Assembly (NCBI GenBank): GCA_003519445.1 | Contig: DOWS01000035.1 | Span: 15,488-36,967, forward strand | Source of the DNA: Candidatus Daviesbacteria bacterium | GTDB lineage: Bacteria; Patescibacteriota; Microgenomatia; Daviesbacterales; UBA10151 | Reading direction: 5' to 3' | DNA: 21,480 nucleotides | In this document: piece after piece, positions 8,929 through 16,087 of the stretch | How positions within the stretch are numbered: position 1 is the stretch's first letter | How the letters are laid out: each line of letters begins with the position of its first letter | Made by a program: the position numbers and the translations under genes | Notes under the pieces: generated by a model | What the model saw: the letters and a program-made list of their open reading frames with translations, nothing else | What the model was told of the DNA's origin: nothing | Database searches by the model: none

Positions 8929-10013
8929 TGGATGAGAAATTTCGCTTGATTACCAGAAATTTGGAAGAAGTTTTGACAGAAGAGGAGTTGAAGGCTCTTT
9001 TGGAATCGGGTCAACCCCTTAAACATTATATTGGCTTTGAAATTTCCGGAAAATTGCATATCGGATATTTATTTGTTGCTCTTAAAATCAAGGATTTGCA
9101 GGATGCCGGCGCAGAAACCATTATCTGGCTGGCAGATCTGCACTCTGCCATCAATGACAAACTGGACGGTAATATTGAAACCATCAGGAAAGTGGCAAGG
9201 GGTTATTTTACTGACGCTTTTAAAATTTTATTCCAATGTGTAGGAGGAGATCCGGACAAACTGCAGTTTAAGCTAACTTCGGAAGAATATGCCAAAAATC
9301 CGGATTTTTGGATGACTGTTTTGGAAGTTGGCAAAACCACCAGTTTAGCCCGGACCAAACGCTCTATTACTATCATGGGGAGAGAAGAATCGGACGATAT
9401 TGATACGGCCAAATTATTTTATCCCATTATGCAGGCAGCTGATATTTTTTTATTGGGAGTGAATATTGCCCATGCCGGAATTGATCAGAGAAAAGTCCAT
9501 GTGATTGCCCGCGACAGCGCTTCGGCTTTGAAGAAACCAAAACCAATAGCCATTCATCATCCCATTCTTTTGGGACTGTCTGCGCCGGAAAATATAACGG
9601 GGGAAGCGGATGAGATTGCCATGAAAGCTAAAATGAGCAAATCAAAACCAGGCAGCGGCATTTCTATCCATGACAGTCCCGATCAAATCAGACAAACCAT
9701 CAACGGGGCCTATGCCCCGGAAGGCCAAGTAGAAAATAATCCTATCTTAAACTGGACAAAATATTTAGTTTTTTATAGTGATGGATCATTAGTCATTTCT
9801 AGAAAAAATGAACACGGGGGAGATATTACTTACTCATCTTATGATGATTTAGAAAAAGATTATCAAGAGAAAAAATTACATCCCATGGACTTGAAAATGG
9901 CCGTGGCCGAGTGGTTAATTGCCAAACTTGAACCCGCCCGCAAATACTTTGAAAACCCTGCCCGAAAAACTGCTTTGGAAGAAATTGAAAGGTTAACTTC
10001 TTTTCTGAGCTAA
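8928..10013 (+). CDS. tyrS: Tyrosyl-tRNA synthetase, archaeal/eukaryotic type
   Basis: A 361-residue class I aminoacyl-tRNA synthetase that charges tRNA-Tyr. SGKLHIGYL carries the HIGH-like HIG (44-46), and KMSKS is at 235-239. YPIMQAADIFLLG (165-177) and AGIDQRK (183-189) are the substrate-pocket motifs seen in TyrRS of the archaeal/eukaryotic lineage. The length of about 360 and the lack of a C-terminal S4 RNA-binding domain fit that lineage; standard bacterial TyrRS is about 420 residues with an S4 domain. TrpRS is closely related, but the GFEISGKLHIG and GIDQRK context favours TyrRS. It starts at the right end of a promoter palindrome and ends overlapping a convergent gene by 21 bases. 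Confidence 0.92.
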   Translation: MDEKFRLITRNLEEVLTEEELKALLESGQPLKHYIGFEISGKLHIGYLFVALKIKDLQDAGAETIIWLADLHSAINDKLDGNIETIRKVARGYFTDAFKILFQCVGGDPDKLQFKLTSEEYAKNPDFWMTVLEVGKTTSLARTKRSITIMGREESDDIDTAKLFYPIMQAADIFLLGVNIAHAGIDQRKVHVIARDSASALKKPKPIAIHHPILLGLSAPENITGEADEIAMKAKMSKSKPGSGISIHDSPDQIRQTINGAYAPEGQVENNPILNWTKYLVFYSDGSLVISRKNEHGGDITYSSYDDLEKDYQEKKLHPMDLKMAVAEWLIAKLEPARKYFENPARKTALEEIERLTSFLS

Positions 10014-10418
10014 AAATTGCATAATTTCCTCTGTAGAAGTTCTTCTGGGTAACCAATTAACCAGTCTTCCCGTTAATTCGACTGCACCAATCATTCCCCC
10101 AATTCCTAACACTCCAGGAGTCAAAAGAGATAAGCTCATTTTTAACCCACTCTCTATACTCGGCTCTGAATAAACTATATCTTTAAAAGGACCTAATATC
10201 TCGCTGGAAATGGAAAGTCCAAGTCCTACACCCACATATCCAGCGGCTAGCATGCTTGAAGCAACAATCAATCCTTTTCCTAGACCAATAGCAATGTTCT
10301 TCAGCGTCCATCGATTCAACCCTCTCTCATCAAGCAAAAACTGATCCAGTCCAGATCTTGCTTTTTCCACATTCTGACCTAAACCTCTACGCAATTCTAC
10401 TAACCCATCAACAAACAT
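9993..10418 (-). CDS. Small membrane protein of unknown function
   Basis: A 141-residue protein of unrecognised family. After a charged N-terminal part (VELRRGLGQNVEKARSGLDQ) come two glycine-rich hydrophobic segments, near 45-70 and 98-117, and a basic C-terminus with NWLPRRTSTEEIMQFLAQK. Two membrane spans with both ends in the cytoplasm is the simplest reading. Its last 21 bases overlap the end of tyrS tail to tail. TATATT lies exactly 6 nt before the ATG. The codon pattern and promoter support a real gene, but no function can be given. Confidence 0.55.
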   Translation of the reverse strand: MFVDGLVELRRGLGQNVEKARSGLDQFLLDERGLNRWTLKNIAIGLGKGLIVASSMLAAGYVGVGLGLSISSEILGPFKDIVYSEPSIESGLKMSLSLLTPGVLGIGGMIGAVELTGRLVNWLPRRTSTEEIMQFLAQKRS

Positions 10419-10424
10419 ACCCTA

Positions 10425-10430
10425 AATATA
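10425..10430 (-). promoter_or_regulatory. -10 element of the 141-residue membrane protein gene
   Basis: TATATT on the minus strand ends 6 nt before the ATG at 10418, the leaderless geometry seen at other operon starts. No Shine-Dalgarno sequence is present. Confidence 0.45.
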
Positions 10431-10457
10431 TACCTTTTATTTTTAGATTTCAAGTTG

Positions 10458-10463
10458 TATGAT
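10458..10463 (+). promoter_or_regulatory. -10 element of the small-peptide/recG operon
   Basis: TATGAT ends exactly 6 nt before the ATG at 10470 of a 34-residue peptide gene that runs directly into recG. No clear -35 is seen. Confidence 0.5.
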
Positions 10464-10469
10464 TAACTC

Positions 10470-10574
10470 ATGATGTATTCGCCAAAATTCAAGATTTTCT
10501 GGATTATTTTATCCCTTCTTGCCGGAGCAGCTATTTTGATTTTCTCCCTGCTGCCTCTTTTAACTACACTTTAG
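10470..10574 (+). CDS. 34-residue single-span membrane peptide upstream of recG
   Basis: The peptide starts MMYSPKFKIF, followed by one hydrophobic segment (WIILSLLAGAAILIFSLLPL, residues 11-30) and a short tail, LTTL. A basic N-terminus before a single helix suggests an inner-membrane peptide with its N-terminus inside, or a signal-like peptide. Support for it being a gene: a TATGAT 6 nt before the ATG, a stop one base before the recG start, and the absence of another promoter for recG with the same geometry. It could instead be a leader ORF that couples translation to recG. No family is recognised. Confidence 0.5.
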   Translation: MMYSPKFKIFWIILSLLAGAAILIFSLLPLLTTL

Positions 10575-10575
10575 A

Positions 10576-12579
10576 ATGGACTTACAAACACCACTGACAA
10601 AAGTAGCTGGTATCGGTTATTCATACTCAAAAAAACTTGAGTATTTAAACCTCTTTACTGTTGAAGATTTAATAAATCATTATCCCTTTAGATATGATGA
10701 TTTTTCCAAAGTGGCATCTGTCATAGATGCTCAAATAGGGGAGAAGGTCACTTTACAAGGGGAGATTTGGTCTATTAAAAATATCTATACCAGATATGGA
10801 AAAACCCTGACCCAAGCTATTTTTAATGACAGTACCACACCCATCACCCTAACATGGTTTAATTCTTCATGGATTATCAAACAAATTAAAACAGGGGACA
10901 GATTACAGGTTTCAGGGAAATTAACTAAATATAAAAGTAAGCTCTCAATTATGGCTCCCACATGGGAACTAATCACCTCGGAGGAGCCAAAGCTCACCTC
11001 CGAGGTATCCGGCAAAAATCTTGTGCCGATTTATCCTGAAACTTACGGGGTTTCGTCAAAATGGTTACGAACAAAAATTGCTGCTATCTTACCGCAAGTT
11101 AAGGTTATTGATCCGCTGCCAAATGAAATAAAAAATAACATGCTAGCTCTGCCAGATGCTTTACAAAAAATCCATTTTCCCCAAAATTGGGAGGAAGCAG
11201 AAAAAGCCAAAGAAAGATTATCTTTTGATGAGCTTTTTTTTATCCAGCTGGCCACTTTAAAGATCAGACAAGCGTGGCAGAAAAAACAGGTCATTGATCC
11301 ATTAAAAATTGACCAGAAAAAACTTGACCAATTTGTAAAAAAACTGCCTTTTAAGCTGACTAAGGCCCAGGAAAAAGTTTTAACAGAAATTATTTCTGAT
11401 TTGCAGAAAAATACTCCCATGAATAGACTGCTACAAGGGGAAGTTGGTTCAGGTAAAACCGTAATAGCAGCTATTGTAAGCTACATAGTTTATCTAAATG
11501 GCTTTAAAACATTATTCATGGCTCCCACGGAAATTTTGGCATTTCAGCATTTTGAGACCCTAAAAAAATTATTTGTACCACTGAAAATTTCAGTTGGCAT
11601 ATATACAGGAAGCAAAAAAAATCAAACTGGTGATATTGTTGTGGGGACCCATGCTTTATTATCAAAAAAACTAGAAACAGAAAATATTGGCTTGATCATA
11701 GTAGACGAGCAACAGCGTTTTGGAGTAGAACAAAGAACACTACTTCGCTCCCGTGCTAAAATCCCGCATTTTTTAACCATGACTGCCACACCAATTCCCA
11801 GAACTGTGGCTTTAACTTTGTACGGGGATTTGGATATTTCTATTATTGATGAAATGCCTATTGGCAGACAACAAGTTAAAACTTTTCGGGTGCCGGAGAA
11901 AAAAAGAAAAGATTCTTACAAATTTATTGCCAAGCAAGTAGCCGGGAAAGGGCAAGTTTACATCATCACCCCTTTTATTGAACCTTCGGAAACTCTAGTA
12001 ACAGTTAAAGCTGCCAAAATAGAGTTTGAGAAATTAAAAAAGATTTTCCCGCATCTTAAGCTTGACCTTCTCCATGGCCGGATGAAAGGAAAAGATAAAG
12101 AAAAAATTACTCAAGACTTTCGGGAAGGCAAAACCCAGATTTTAGTTTCAACTTCTGTAGTAGAAGTGGGCATGGATAATCCCAATGCTACTATTATAAT
12201 CATTGAGGGCGCAGAAAGATTTGGATTAGCTCAACTTCATCAACTGCGGGGGAGAGTCGGCAGAGGAGAAAAGGAGTCTTATTGTTTACTTTATACCAGC
12301 CCTCATGTGGAGGATCGCAGATTAAAATATCTGGAAACTACTTTTGACGGCTTAAAACTTGCTGAATTGGATCTCAAGATTAGAGGAAGCGGACAGATTT
12401 TTGGCAAGCAGCAATCCGGCAGATTTGAGCTTAAAATTGCTTCTTTTTCTGATTTAAGCTTAATTGAAGAAATCAAGGCAGAAGTTCAACAATTGCTAAA
12501 GAAAAATCCCTCTCTTGACAAATATCCGCTGCTTAAAGCAAAATTACAGGATATTGCATCAGCAGTAATGCCTGATTAA
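10576..12579 (+). CDS. recG: ATP-dependent DNA helicase RecG
   Basis: A 667-residue superfamily 2 helicase that remodels stalled replication forks and Holliday junctions. An N-terminal helix-hairpin-helix-like start is followed by the OB-fold wedge domain (about 55-130), then the helicase motor: Walker A GEVGSGKT (288-295), DEQQ (377-380), TATPIPRT (403-410) and the motif VI segment QLRGRVGRG, then the C-terminal TRG-like region with SGQIFGKQQSG. Motif II is DEQQRFG, where many RecG have DEQHRFG. An inverted repeat adds the peptide TSEEPKLTSEVS (134-145) after the wedge domain. The ATG lies one base after the stop of a 34-residue ORF, so the two are likely coupled. Confidence 0.97.
   Translation: MDLQTPLTKVAGIGYSYSKKLEYLNLFTVEDLINHYPFRYDDFSKVASVIDAQIGEKVTLQGEIWSIKNIYTRYGKTLTQAIFNDSTTPITLTWFNSSWIIKQIKTGDRLQVSGKLTKYKSKLSIMAPTWELITSEEPKLTSEVSGKNLVPIYPETYGVSSKWLRTKIAAILPQVKVIDPLPNEIKNNMLALPDALQKIHFPQNWEEAEKAKERLSFDELFFIQLATLKIRQAWQKKQVIDPLKIDQKKLDQFVKKLPFKLTKAQEKVLTEIISDLQKNTPMNRLLQGEVGSGKTVIAAIVSYIVYLNGFKTLFMAPTEILAFQHFETLKKLFVPLKISVGIYTGSKKNQTGDIVVGTHALLSKKLETENIGLIIVDEQQRFGVEQRTLLRSRAKIPHFLTMTATPIPRTVALTLYGDLDISIIDEMPIGRQQVKTFRVPEKKRKDSYKFIAKQVAGKGQVYIITPFIEPSETLVTVKAAKIEFEKLKKIFPHLKLDLLHGRMKGKDKEKITQDFREGKTQILVSTSVVEVGMDNPNATIIIIEGAERFGLAQLHQLRGRVGRGEKESYCLLYTSPHVEDRRLKYLETTFDGLKLAELDLKIRGSGQIFGKQQSGRFELKIASFSDLSLIEEIKAEVQQLLKKNPSLDKYPLLKAKLQDIASAVMPD
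10976..11005. repeat. Inverted repeat inserted in recG
   Basis: CCTCGGAGG (10976-10984) and CCTCCGAGG (10997-11005) are exact reverse complements around a 12-base loop that itself contains AGC-CAAA-GCT. The 36 bases encode TSEEPKLTSEVS in the linker after the wedge domain. Confidence 0.65.
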
Positions 12580-12582
12580 TAT
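12554..12582 (+). promoter_or_regulatory. Promoter of rpmF-nusB-ACP-rnc
   Basis: TTGCAT (12554-12559), a 17-base spacer and TAATAT (12577-12582) end 6 nt before the rpmF ATG. The -35 matches TTGACA only weakly. The hexamer overlaps the recG stop region. Confidence 0.5.
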
Positions 12583-12588
12583 ATTATT

Positions 12589-12786
12589 ATGGCCGGAGAA
12601 CCAAAGCGAAGACATAGTAAAGCCAGAAAAAGAACAAGACGGGCGTCTATTAAATTAGCCGCAGTTTCTTTAATAGTCTGTAAAAATTGCGGAGTTAAAA
12701 CAAGGCCTCACATAGTATGCGTGGGATGCGGTTTTTACGCAGGCAAACCGATTGGTAAGCCGCAAGCAAAAGTCACGAAAGCATGA
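12589..12786 (+). CDS. rpmF: 50S ribosomal protein bL32
   Basis: A 65-residue ribosomal protein. The basic N-terminus EPKRRHSKARKRTRRAS is the classic bL32 start (PKRRxSKxRxxxRR). It is followed by a zinc ribbon with CKNC (32-35) and CVGC (45-48). The tail, YAGKPIGKPQAKV, is slightly extended. Its TGA overlaps the nusB ATG, so the two are coupled. It opens the run of translation and RNA-processing genes and has its own leaderless-type promoter. Confidence 0.95.
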   Translation: MAGEPKRRHSKARKRTRRASIKLAAVSLIVCKNCGVKTRPHIVCVGCGFYAGKPIGKPQAKVTKA

Positions 12787-13151
12787 AAACAGCCCGTGAC
12801 CCCAGACATTTAAGGCGCATTGCAGTTATCCGTGAACTTTTTTCCTGGGAATTTAACAAAAAAAGCAAACTGTCCAAAGAAAGCAAAGAAATCATTGCCA
12901 GTCTTGATAGAATTGATAAACTAATAGCAAAATCCGCGCCGGGCCGTCCTCTTGAACAAATAAACAAAATTGATTTAGCTATCTTGCGTTTAGCTGCTTT
13001 TGAGTTAATAATTAAAAAGGGCATACCTTTTAAGGTGGTGGTCGATGAGGCAGTTGAGCTTGGCAAGGAATTCGGCAGCGACTCATCCCCAAGCCTGATT
13101 AATGGAGCCCTGGGAAAATTAATAAATTTGGAGAAAATATCTGATGCCTAA
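12783..13151 (+). CDS. nusB: Transcription antitermination factor NusB
   Basis: A 122-residue all-helical RNA-binding protein of the NusB family, which joins NusE and boxA RNA in rRNA antitermination. The segment INKIDLAILRLAAFELIIKK followed by IPFKVVVDEAVELGKEFGSD and SLINGALGKL is the conserved C-terminal half. The N-terminus, DPRHLRRIAVIRELFSWEF, replaces the usual RRxAREcALQaLYq; this is within the range of divergent NusB but shows the RNA-binding arginine patch. It is shorter than E. coli NusB (139). It overlaps rpmF by 4 bases and the next gene by 8. Confidence 0.9.
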   Translation: MKTARDPRHLRRIAVIRELFSWEFNKKSKLSKESKEIIASLDRIDKLIAKSAPGRPLEQINKIDLAILRLAAFELIIKKGIPFKVVVDEAVELGKEFGSDSSPSLINGALGKLINLEKISDA

Positions 13152-13380
13152 TACCAACGATATATTAGAAAGCATTGCCGAACATTTAGGTCTTTCTCCG
13201 GAAGACATTGATCCGAAAGCCCTGCTTAGGGAAGATTTAAATTTGGGGCCTGTTGAGTTAAACGACCTGCTTAATTTTTTATCCAAGAAATACGATATTA
13301 TTTTTGAGCCCGAAGATACGGAAAATCTGAAAACAGCAGAGGATCTGATTTTACTGGTGGAGGATAATTTAATTGCCTGA
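13144..13380 (+). CDS. Acyl-carrier-protein-like protein lacking the phosphopantetheine serine
   Basis: A 78-residue protein with the four-helix ACP layout: NDILESIAEHLGLSPEDIDP, then LLREDLNLGPVELNDLLNFL, then KKYDIIFEPEDTENLKTAED and LILLVEDNL. Aligned with the ACP motif DLGxDSLDxVEL, the attachment serine falls on Pro in DLNLGPVELNDL, so it should not carry 4'-phosphopantetheine. Its position directly before rnc matches the acpP-rnc neighbourhood of ordinary bacteria, which supports homology. No fatty-acid synthesis gene is in the window. A structural or protein-binding role, perhaps with a translation or RNA-processing partner, is inferred. It is not a canonical acpP. Confidence 0.8.
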   Translation: MPNTNDILESIAEHLGLSPEDIDPKALLREDLNLGPVELNDLLNFLSKKYDIIFEPEDTENLKTAEDLILLVEDNLIA

Positions 13381-14065
13381 TTTTTCCCCAATACTGACAA
13401 GGCTTAATATAAAATTTAAGGATCCAAAATTACTGGAGCAGGCTTTTACCCACCGTTCCTATTTAAATGAAATTAAACTTGACCTTCCGTCTAACGAAAG
13501 GCTGGAATTTTTAGGAGATTCCGTGCTTTCCCTGGTGGTATCTTCTTGTCTTTTTATAGGCAGGACCAATGATAATGAAGGCGACCTCACAAATTTGCGG
13601 GCTTACATTGTCAAAACCAAATCTCTTTCACAGGTTGCCCAAAAACTGCAACTGGGAAAATACTTAAAACTCTCCCATGGTGAAGAACTTGGAGGAGGAA
13701 GGGATAATCCCCAGCTTTTGGCCAATACTTATGAAGCGCTTTTGGGAGCCATTTTCCTTGATCAGGGACTTTCGGAAACAGGAAGGGTAATAGAATCAAC
13801 TCTTTTACCTTTGTTTGAAAAAGAGATTAAGGCAGGGCCTCCCCAGGATTCCAAATCCCGTTTGCAGGAGCTGATTCAGGAAAAATTCAAAGTTTCCCCA
13901 TTTTATAAAATTCTAAAAACCCACGGCCCGGATCATGCCAAGCAGTTTACAGTAGGAGTTTTTATCCAGGGTAAAAAACAGGGGGAGGGAACGGGATCTT
14001 CCAAACAGGCAGCAGAAGACCAATCAGCCAAGCAAGCAGTAAAGAGGTTGACGCAATACCCCTAA
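13373..14065 (+). CDS. rnc: Ribonuclease III
   Basis: A 230-residue double-strand-specific endoribonuclease for rRNA and mRNA processing. The signature NERLEFLGDSVL (41-52) holds the Mg-binding Glu45 and Asp49. The second metal site is in LLANTYEALLGAIFLDQG, with Glu121; the Asp found at this site in E. coli (ADTVEA) is Asn118 here, a variant I believe occurs in other bacterial homologues. A double-stranded RNA-binding domain (about 155-228) follows, with SRLQELIQEKFK and SKQAAEDQSAKQAVKRL. The start is a TTG overlapping the ACP-like gene by 8 bases; it is the only start that fits the family N-terminus. Confidence 0.95.
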   Translation: MPDFSPILTRLNIKFKDPKLLEQAFTHRSYLNEIKLDLPSNERLEFLGDSVLSLVVSSCLFIGRTNDNEGDLTNLRAYIVKTKSLSQVAQKLQLGKYLKLSHGEELGGGRDNPQLLANTYEALLGAIFLDQGLSETGRVIESTLLPLFEKEIKAGPPQDSKSRLQELIQEKFKVSPFYKILKTHGPDHAKQFTVGVFIQGKKQGEGTGSSKQAAEDQSAKQAVKRLTQYP

Positions 14066-14077
14066 CTAGTGTAAACT
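14048..14077 (+). promoter_or_regulatory. Promoter of rpsP-khpA-trmD within the end of rnc
   Basis: TTGACG (14048-14053), 18 bases, TAAACT (14072-14077), then 7 nt to the rpsP ATG. The geometry and -35 are the same as at the ATP synthase operon. It lies over the rnc stop. Confidence 0.6.
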
Positions 14078-14084
14078 TAACACC

Positions 14085-14489
14085 ATGCTTAAGATTAGAT
14101 TGATGAGAATAGGTACAAATAAAAGACCCTTTTACAGGGTGGTGGCTGTTGATGAACGGGCTAAAAGAACAGGCGCCTATGTTGAACTATTGGGAACATA
14201 TAATCCTTTGACTGAACCCAAAGATATCAAATTAAAACAGGATAGAATTGATTATTGGATAAAACAAGGAGCACAAATGTCTGATGGGTTTTTAAGAATA
14301 ATTGGCAAAGCCCCCCAGAGGCCTCCAAGAAAACCCAAGAAAGAGAAAAAGACAGAAGAGCCGTCAGTCGTCAGCGATCAGACTTCAGAAAAAACAGAAG
14401 AAATTAAACAAGAAGAAAAAATAGAAACTGCAGTTGAAGAACCAAAAGCAGAAGTAGTAGAGGAGAAAAAAAATGAAAGACCTGCTTAA
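14085..14489 (+). CDS. rpsP: 30S ribosomal protein bS16
   Basis: A 134-residue protein. The core is typical: MLKIRLMRIGTNKRPFYRVV, then VDERAKRTGAYVELLGTYNP and DRIDYWIKQGAQMSDGFLRI (residues 1-73). From about residue 84 there is a roughly 50-residue Lys/Glu-rich tail that the usual 80-90-residue bS16 lacks. Part of the tail (SVVSDQTSE, 94-102) is encoded by four degenerate 7-bp repeats. The tail is probably disordered. The end overlaps khpA by 17 bases. The rpsP-KH protein-trmD order is common in bacteria. Confidence 0.95.
   Translation: MLKIRLMRIGTNKRPFYRVVAVDERAKRTGAYVELLGTYNPLTEPKDIKLKQDRIDYWIKQGAQMSDGFLRIIGKAPQRPPRKPKKEKKTEEPSVVSDQTSEKTEEIKQEEKIETAVEEPKAEVVEEKKNERPA
14363..14390. repeat. 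Four degenerate 7-bp tandem repeats in rpsP
   Basis: Units GTCAGTC, GTCAGCG, ATCAGAC and TTCAGAA share an nTCAGnn pattern with a strict 7-base period. They encode SVVSDQTSE in the C-terminal tail of bS16. Confidence 0.6.
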
Positions 14490-14727
14490 TTTTATTGTTA
14501 CCAGTTTAGTCACCAAACCAGAAGCCATCAAGATTGATGAGCTAAGCGAAAGCGGAAATGTTAACTTAAACCTAACAGTTGATCCGTCTGATATGGGACT
14601 TATAATTGGCAAAGGCGGACAAACAATCAGGGCTATCAGAAAACTTTTAACTGTCAGAGCCATTGCAGAAACAGTCAGGGTAAATTTGCAACTGAATGAA
14701 CCTGTATCCGAACAGCCAGCTGCATGA
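14473..14727 (+). CDS. khpA: KhpA-type KH-domain RNA-binding protein
   Basis: An 84-residue single KH-domain protein. The RNA-contact loop is MGLIIGKGGQTIRAIRKLL with GKGG at 46-49. The N-terminus, MKDLLNFIVTSLVTKPEAIK, is typical of the small KH proteins encoded between rpsP and trmD, which in other bacteria pair with KhpB/Jag and bind many RNAs. It overlaps rpsP by 17 bases and trmD by 4 (ATGA), so expression is coupled across the three genes. Confidence 0.92.
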   Translation: MKDLLNFIVTSLVTKPEAIKIDELSESGNVNLNLTVDPSDMGLIIGKGGQTIRAIRKLLTVRAIAETVRVNLQLNEPVSEQPAA

Positions 14728-15398
14728 AAATTTCTATAATTACACTCTTCCCTCAAGTTTTTGACCCTATTTTAAACTCCAGTATTTTAAAAAGAGCTCA
14801 AAAAAAAGGCAAGATTCAATTTAAATTTATTAATTTAAGAGATTTTGGAGAAGGCAAACATCAAGTTGTGGATGGACGGCCATATGGCGGAGGAGCGGGG
14901 ATGATATTAAAACCCGATGTTTTATCTAGCGCATTAGAAAAGTTCAAAGTTCAAAGTTCAAAGTTCAAAGTTGTTTTGACATCGGCCAATGGTAAACCTT
15001 ACAAACAATCAAAAGCAAAAGAATTATCTAAACTTGACCATCTGGTAATAGTTTGTGGACATTATGAGGGAATAGACCAGAGATTTATTGATAAATATGC
15101 GGACGAAGAAATTAGTATAGGGGACTATGTCTTAACCGGAGGGGAAATCCCCGCCATGGTTATTATTGATTCTATTACCAGATTAATTCCCGGAGTGCTG
15201 GAAAAACCAGAAGCAGTGATCAATGAATCATTTACTGAGAATTTTTTAGAAGGCCCTCAATATACAAGACCTAAAGTTTTTGAAGGTAAAATTGTGCCAA
15301 AAGTTTTACTTTCCGGAAATCACGCTAAAATTGCCAAATGGAGAACCCAAAAATCTCTGGCAAAAACTAAAAAAGTAAGACCGGATTTGTTGAAATAA
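14724..15398 (+). CDS. trmD: tRNA (guanine37-N1)-methyltransferase
   Basis: A 224-residue SPOUT-fold methyltransferase that makes m1G37 in tRNA and so prevents +1 frameshifting. Diagnostic motifs are YGGGAGM (54-60), GHYEGIDQR (112-120) and SIGDYVLTGGEIPAMVIID (131-149), which form the trefoil-knot AdoMet site. Length is close to the usual 230-250, with a short C-terminal domain. Residues 73-83 (KFKVQSSKFKV) are encoded by a perfect 7-bp tandem repeat and replace the normally variable surface segment before the first knot strand. It ends one base from the convergent pilO gene. Confidence 0.97.
   Translation: MKISIITLFPQVFDPILNSSILKRAQKKGKIQFKFINLRDFGEGKHQVVDGRPYGGGAGMILKPDVLSSALEKFKVQSSKFKVVLTSANGKPYKQSKAKELSKLDHLVIVCGHYEGIDQRFIDKYADEEISIGDYVLTGGEIPAMVIIDSITRLIPGVLEKPEAVINESFTENFLEGPQYTRPKVFEGKIVPKVLLSGNHAKIAKWRTQKSLAKTKKVRPDLLK
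14943..14972. repeat. Perfect 7-bp tandem repeat in trmD
   Basis: TTCAAAG occurs four times in a row (14943-14970), followed by TT. Three units span 21 bases, so the frame is kept. It encodes the FKVQSSKFKV segment of TrmD. Confidence 0.85.
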
Positions 15399-15399
15399 A

Positions 15400-16086
15400 T
15401 TACTCAAAAGGATTTGATTTCCCTGTAGGTGAAAGTTCCACAGCAGTCAAAGGTACTTCTTGACCCCCGGCCAATCTGGCAATTAATTCTTCCTCGCCCT
15501 TGGAGATTGGAGGCAAAGGACTATCAACGCTCCCTAAATTGCCCGGTATTGGAGCAAAAAGCGCTGAAATTGCTAAATTGGCAGTAATCATATCCCCTGA
15601 TTTACTGGAAGAAATCTCTATGCGCTCTACTCTCATCAACCGGGATGATGTTTCAATGCTATTTAATAATCTGGCCAATACGCTTTTAGGTCCTACCGCT
15701 TCTATTAAAATTCCATAACTTGAATCCTTAGAAACTCCATCCCCTCCAAACGATAGGGAAGTTATGTTAAATCCATTCCCGGATGTGATTTTTTGCAACA
15801 AGGTAATTAAAGTTATAAAATCTTTCTCTTGGGGATAAGCCGTTACAACATCTTTTAGCTTTTTCTGTAAATCTTTCTCATCCAAGCTCTCAAGAGCCTC
15901 AACCTTTGTATCTAAAAAATCGGATTTTGCCTTAAAATTTGCTTCTTCTTTAGAATTTTTAAAAAATTTACTAAGTTGGGGAATCATGACAAAAACTATT
16001 AGAATAAGACAGGATAAAGCTATTACAACAGGAAAAATAATCATTCTGTATTTTTGATAAATTAAAACGAAATTCTCTTTTTTCAT
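15400..16086 (-). CDS. pilO: Type IV pilus inner-membrane protein PilO-like
   Basis: A 228-residue protein with a short cytoplasmic N-terminus, one membrane helix (about 13-33) and a coiled coil (about 38-75), then a periplasmic-type ferredoxin-like domain with LITLLQKITSGNGFNITSLS and LARLLNSIETSSRLMRVERI. This is the layout of PilO, which with PilN links PilM to the pilus machine. It is the last gene of pilM-pilN-pilO, starting one base after the pilN stop. A disordered tail (DSPLPPISKGEEE and beyond) is longer than usual. Confidence 0.8.
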   Translation of the reverse strand: MKKENFVLIYQKYRMIIFPVVIALSCLILIVFVMIPQLSKFFKNSKEEANFKAKSDFLDTKVEALESLDEKDLQKKLKDVVTAYPQEKDFITLITLLQKITSGNGFNITSLSFGGDGVSKDSSYGILIEAVGPKSVLARLLNSIETSSRLMRVERIEISSSKSGDMITANLAISALFAPIPGNLGSVDSPLPPISKGEEELIARLAGGQEVPLTAVELSPTGKSNPFE

Positions 16087-16087
16087 A

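Noticed and set aside
9704..9720. GC-rich inverted repeat CGGGGC-CTAT-GCCCCG in tyrS
   Set aside because: It encodes GAYAPEG, a segment expected in this TyrRS family, so it is probably coding sequence rather than an insert.
14943..14972. Heptamer tract as a CRISPR-like or satellite array
   Set aside because: The units are contiguous with no spacers and lie in frame inside trmD.
15398..15440. Terminator between convergent trmD and pilO
   Set aside because: Only one base separates the genes and no hairpin with a T-run was found.
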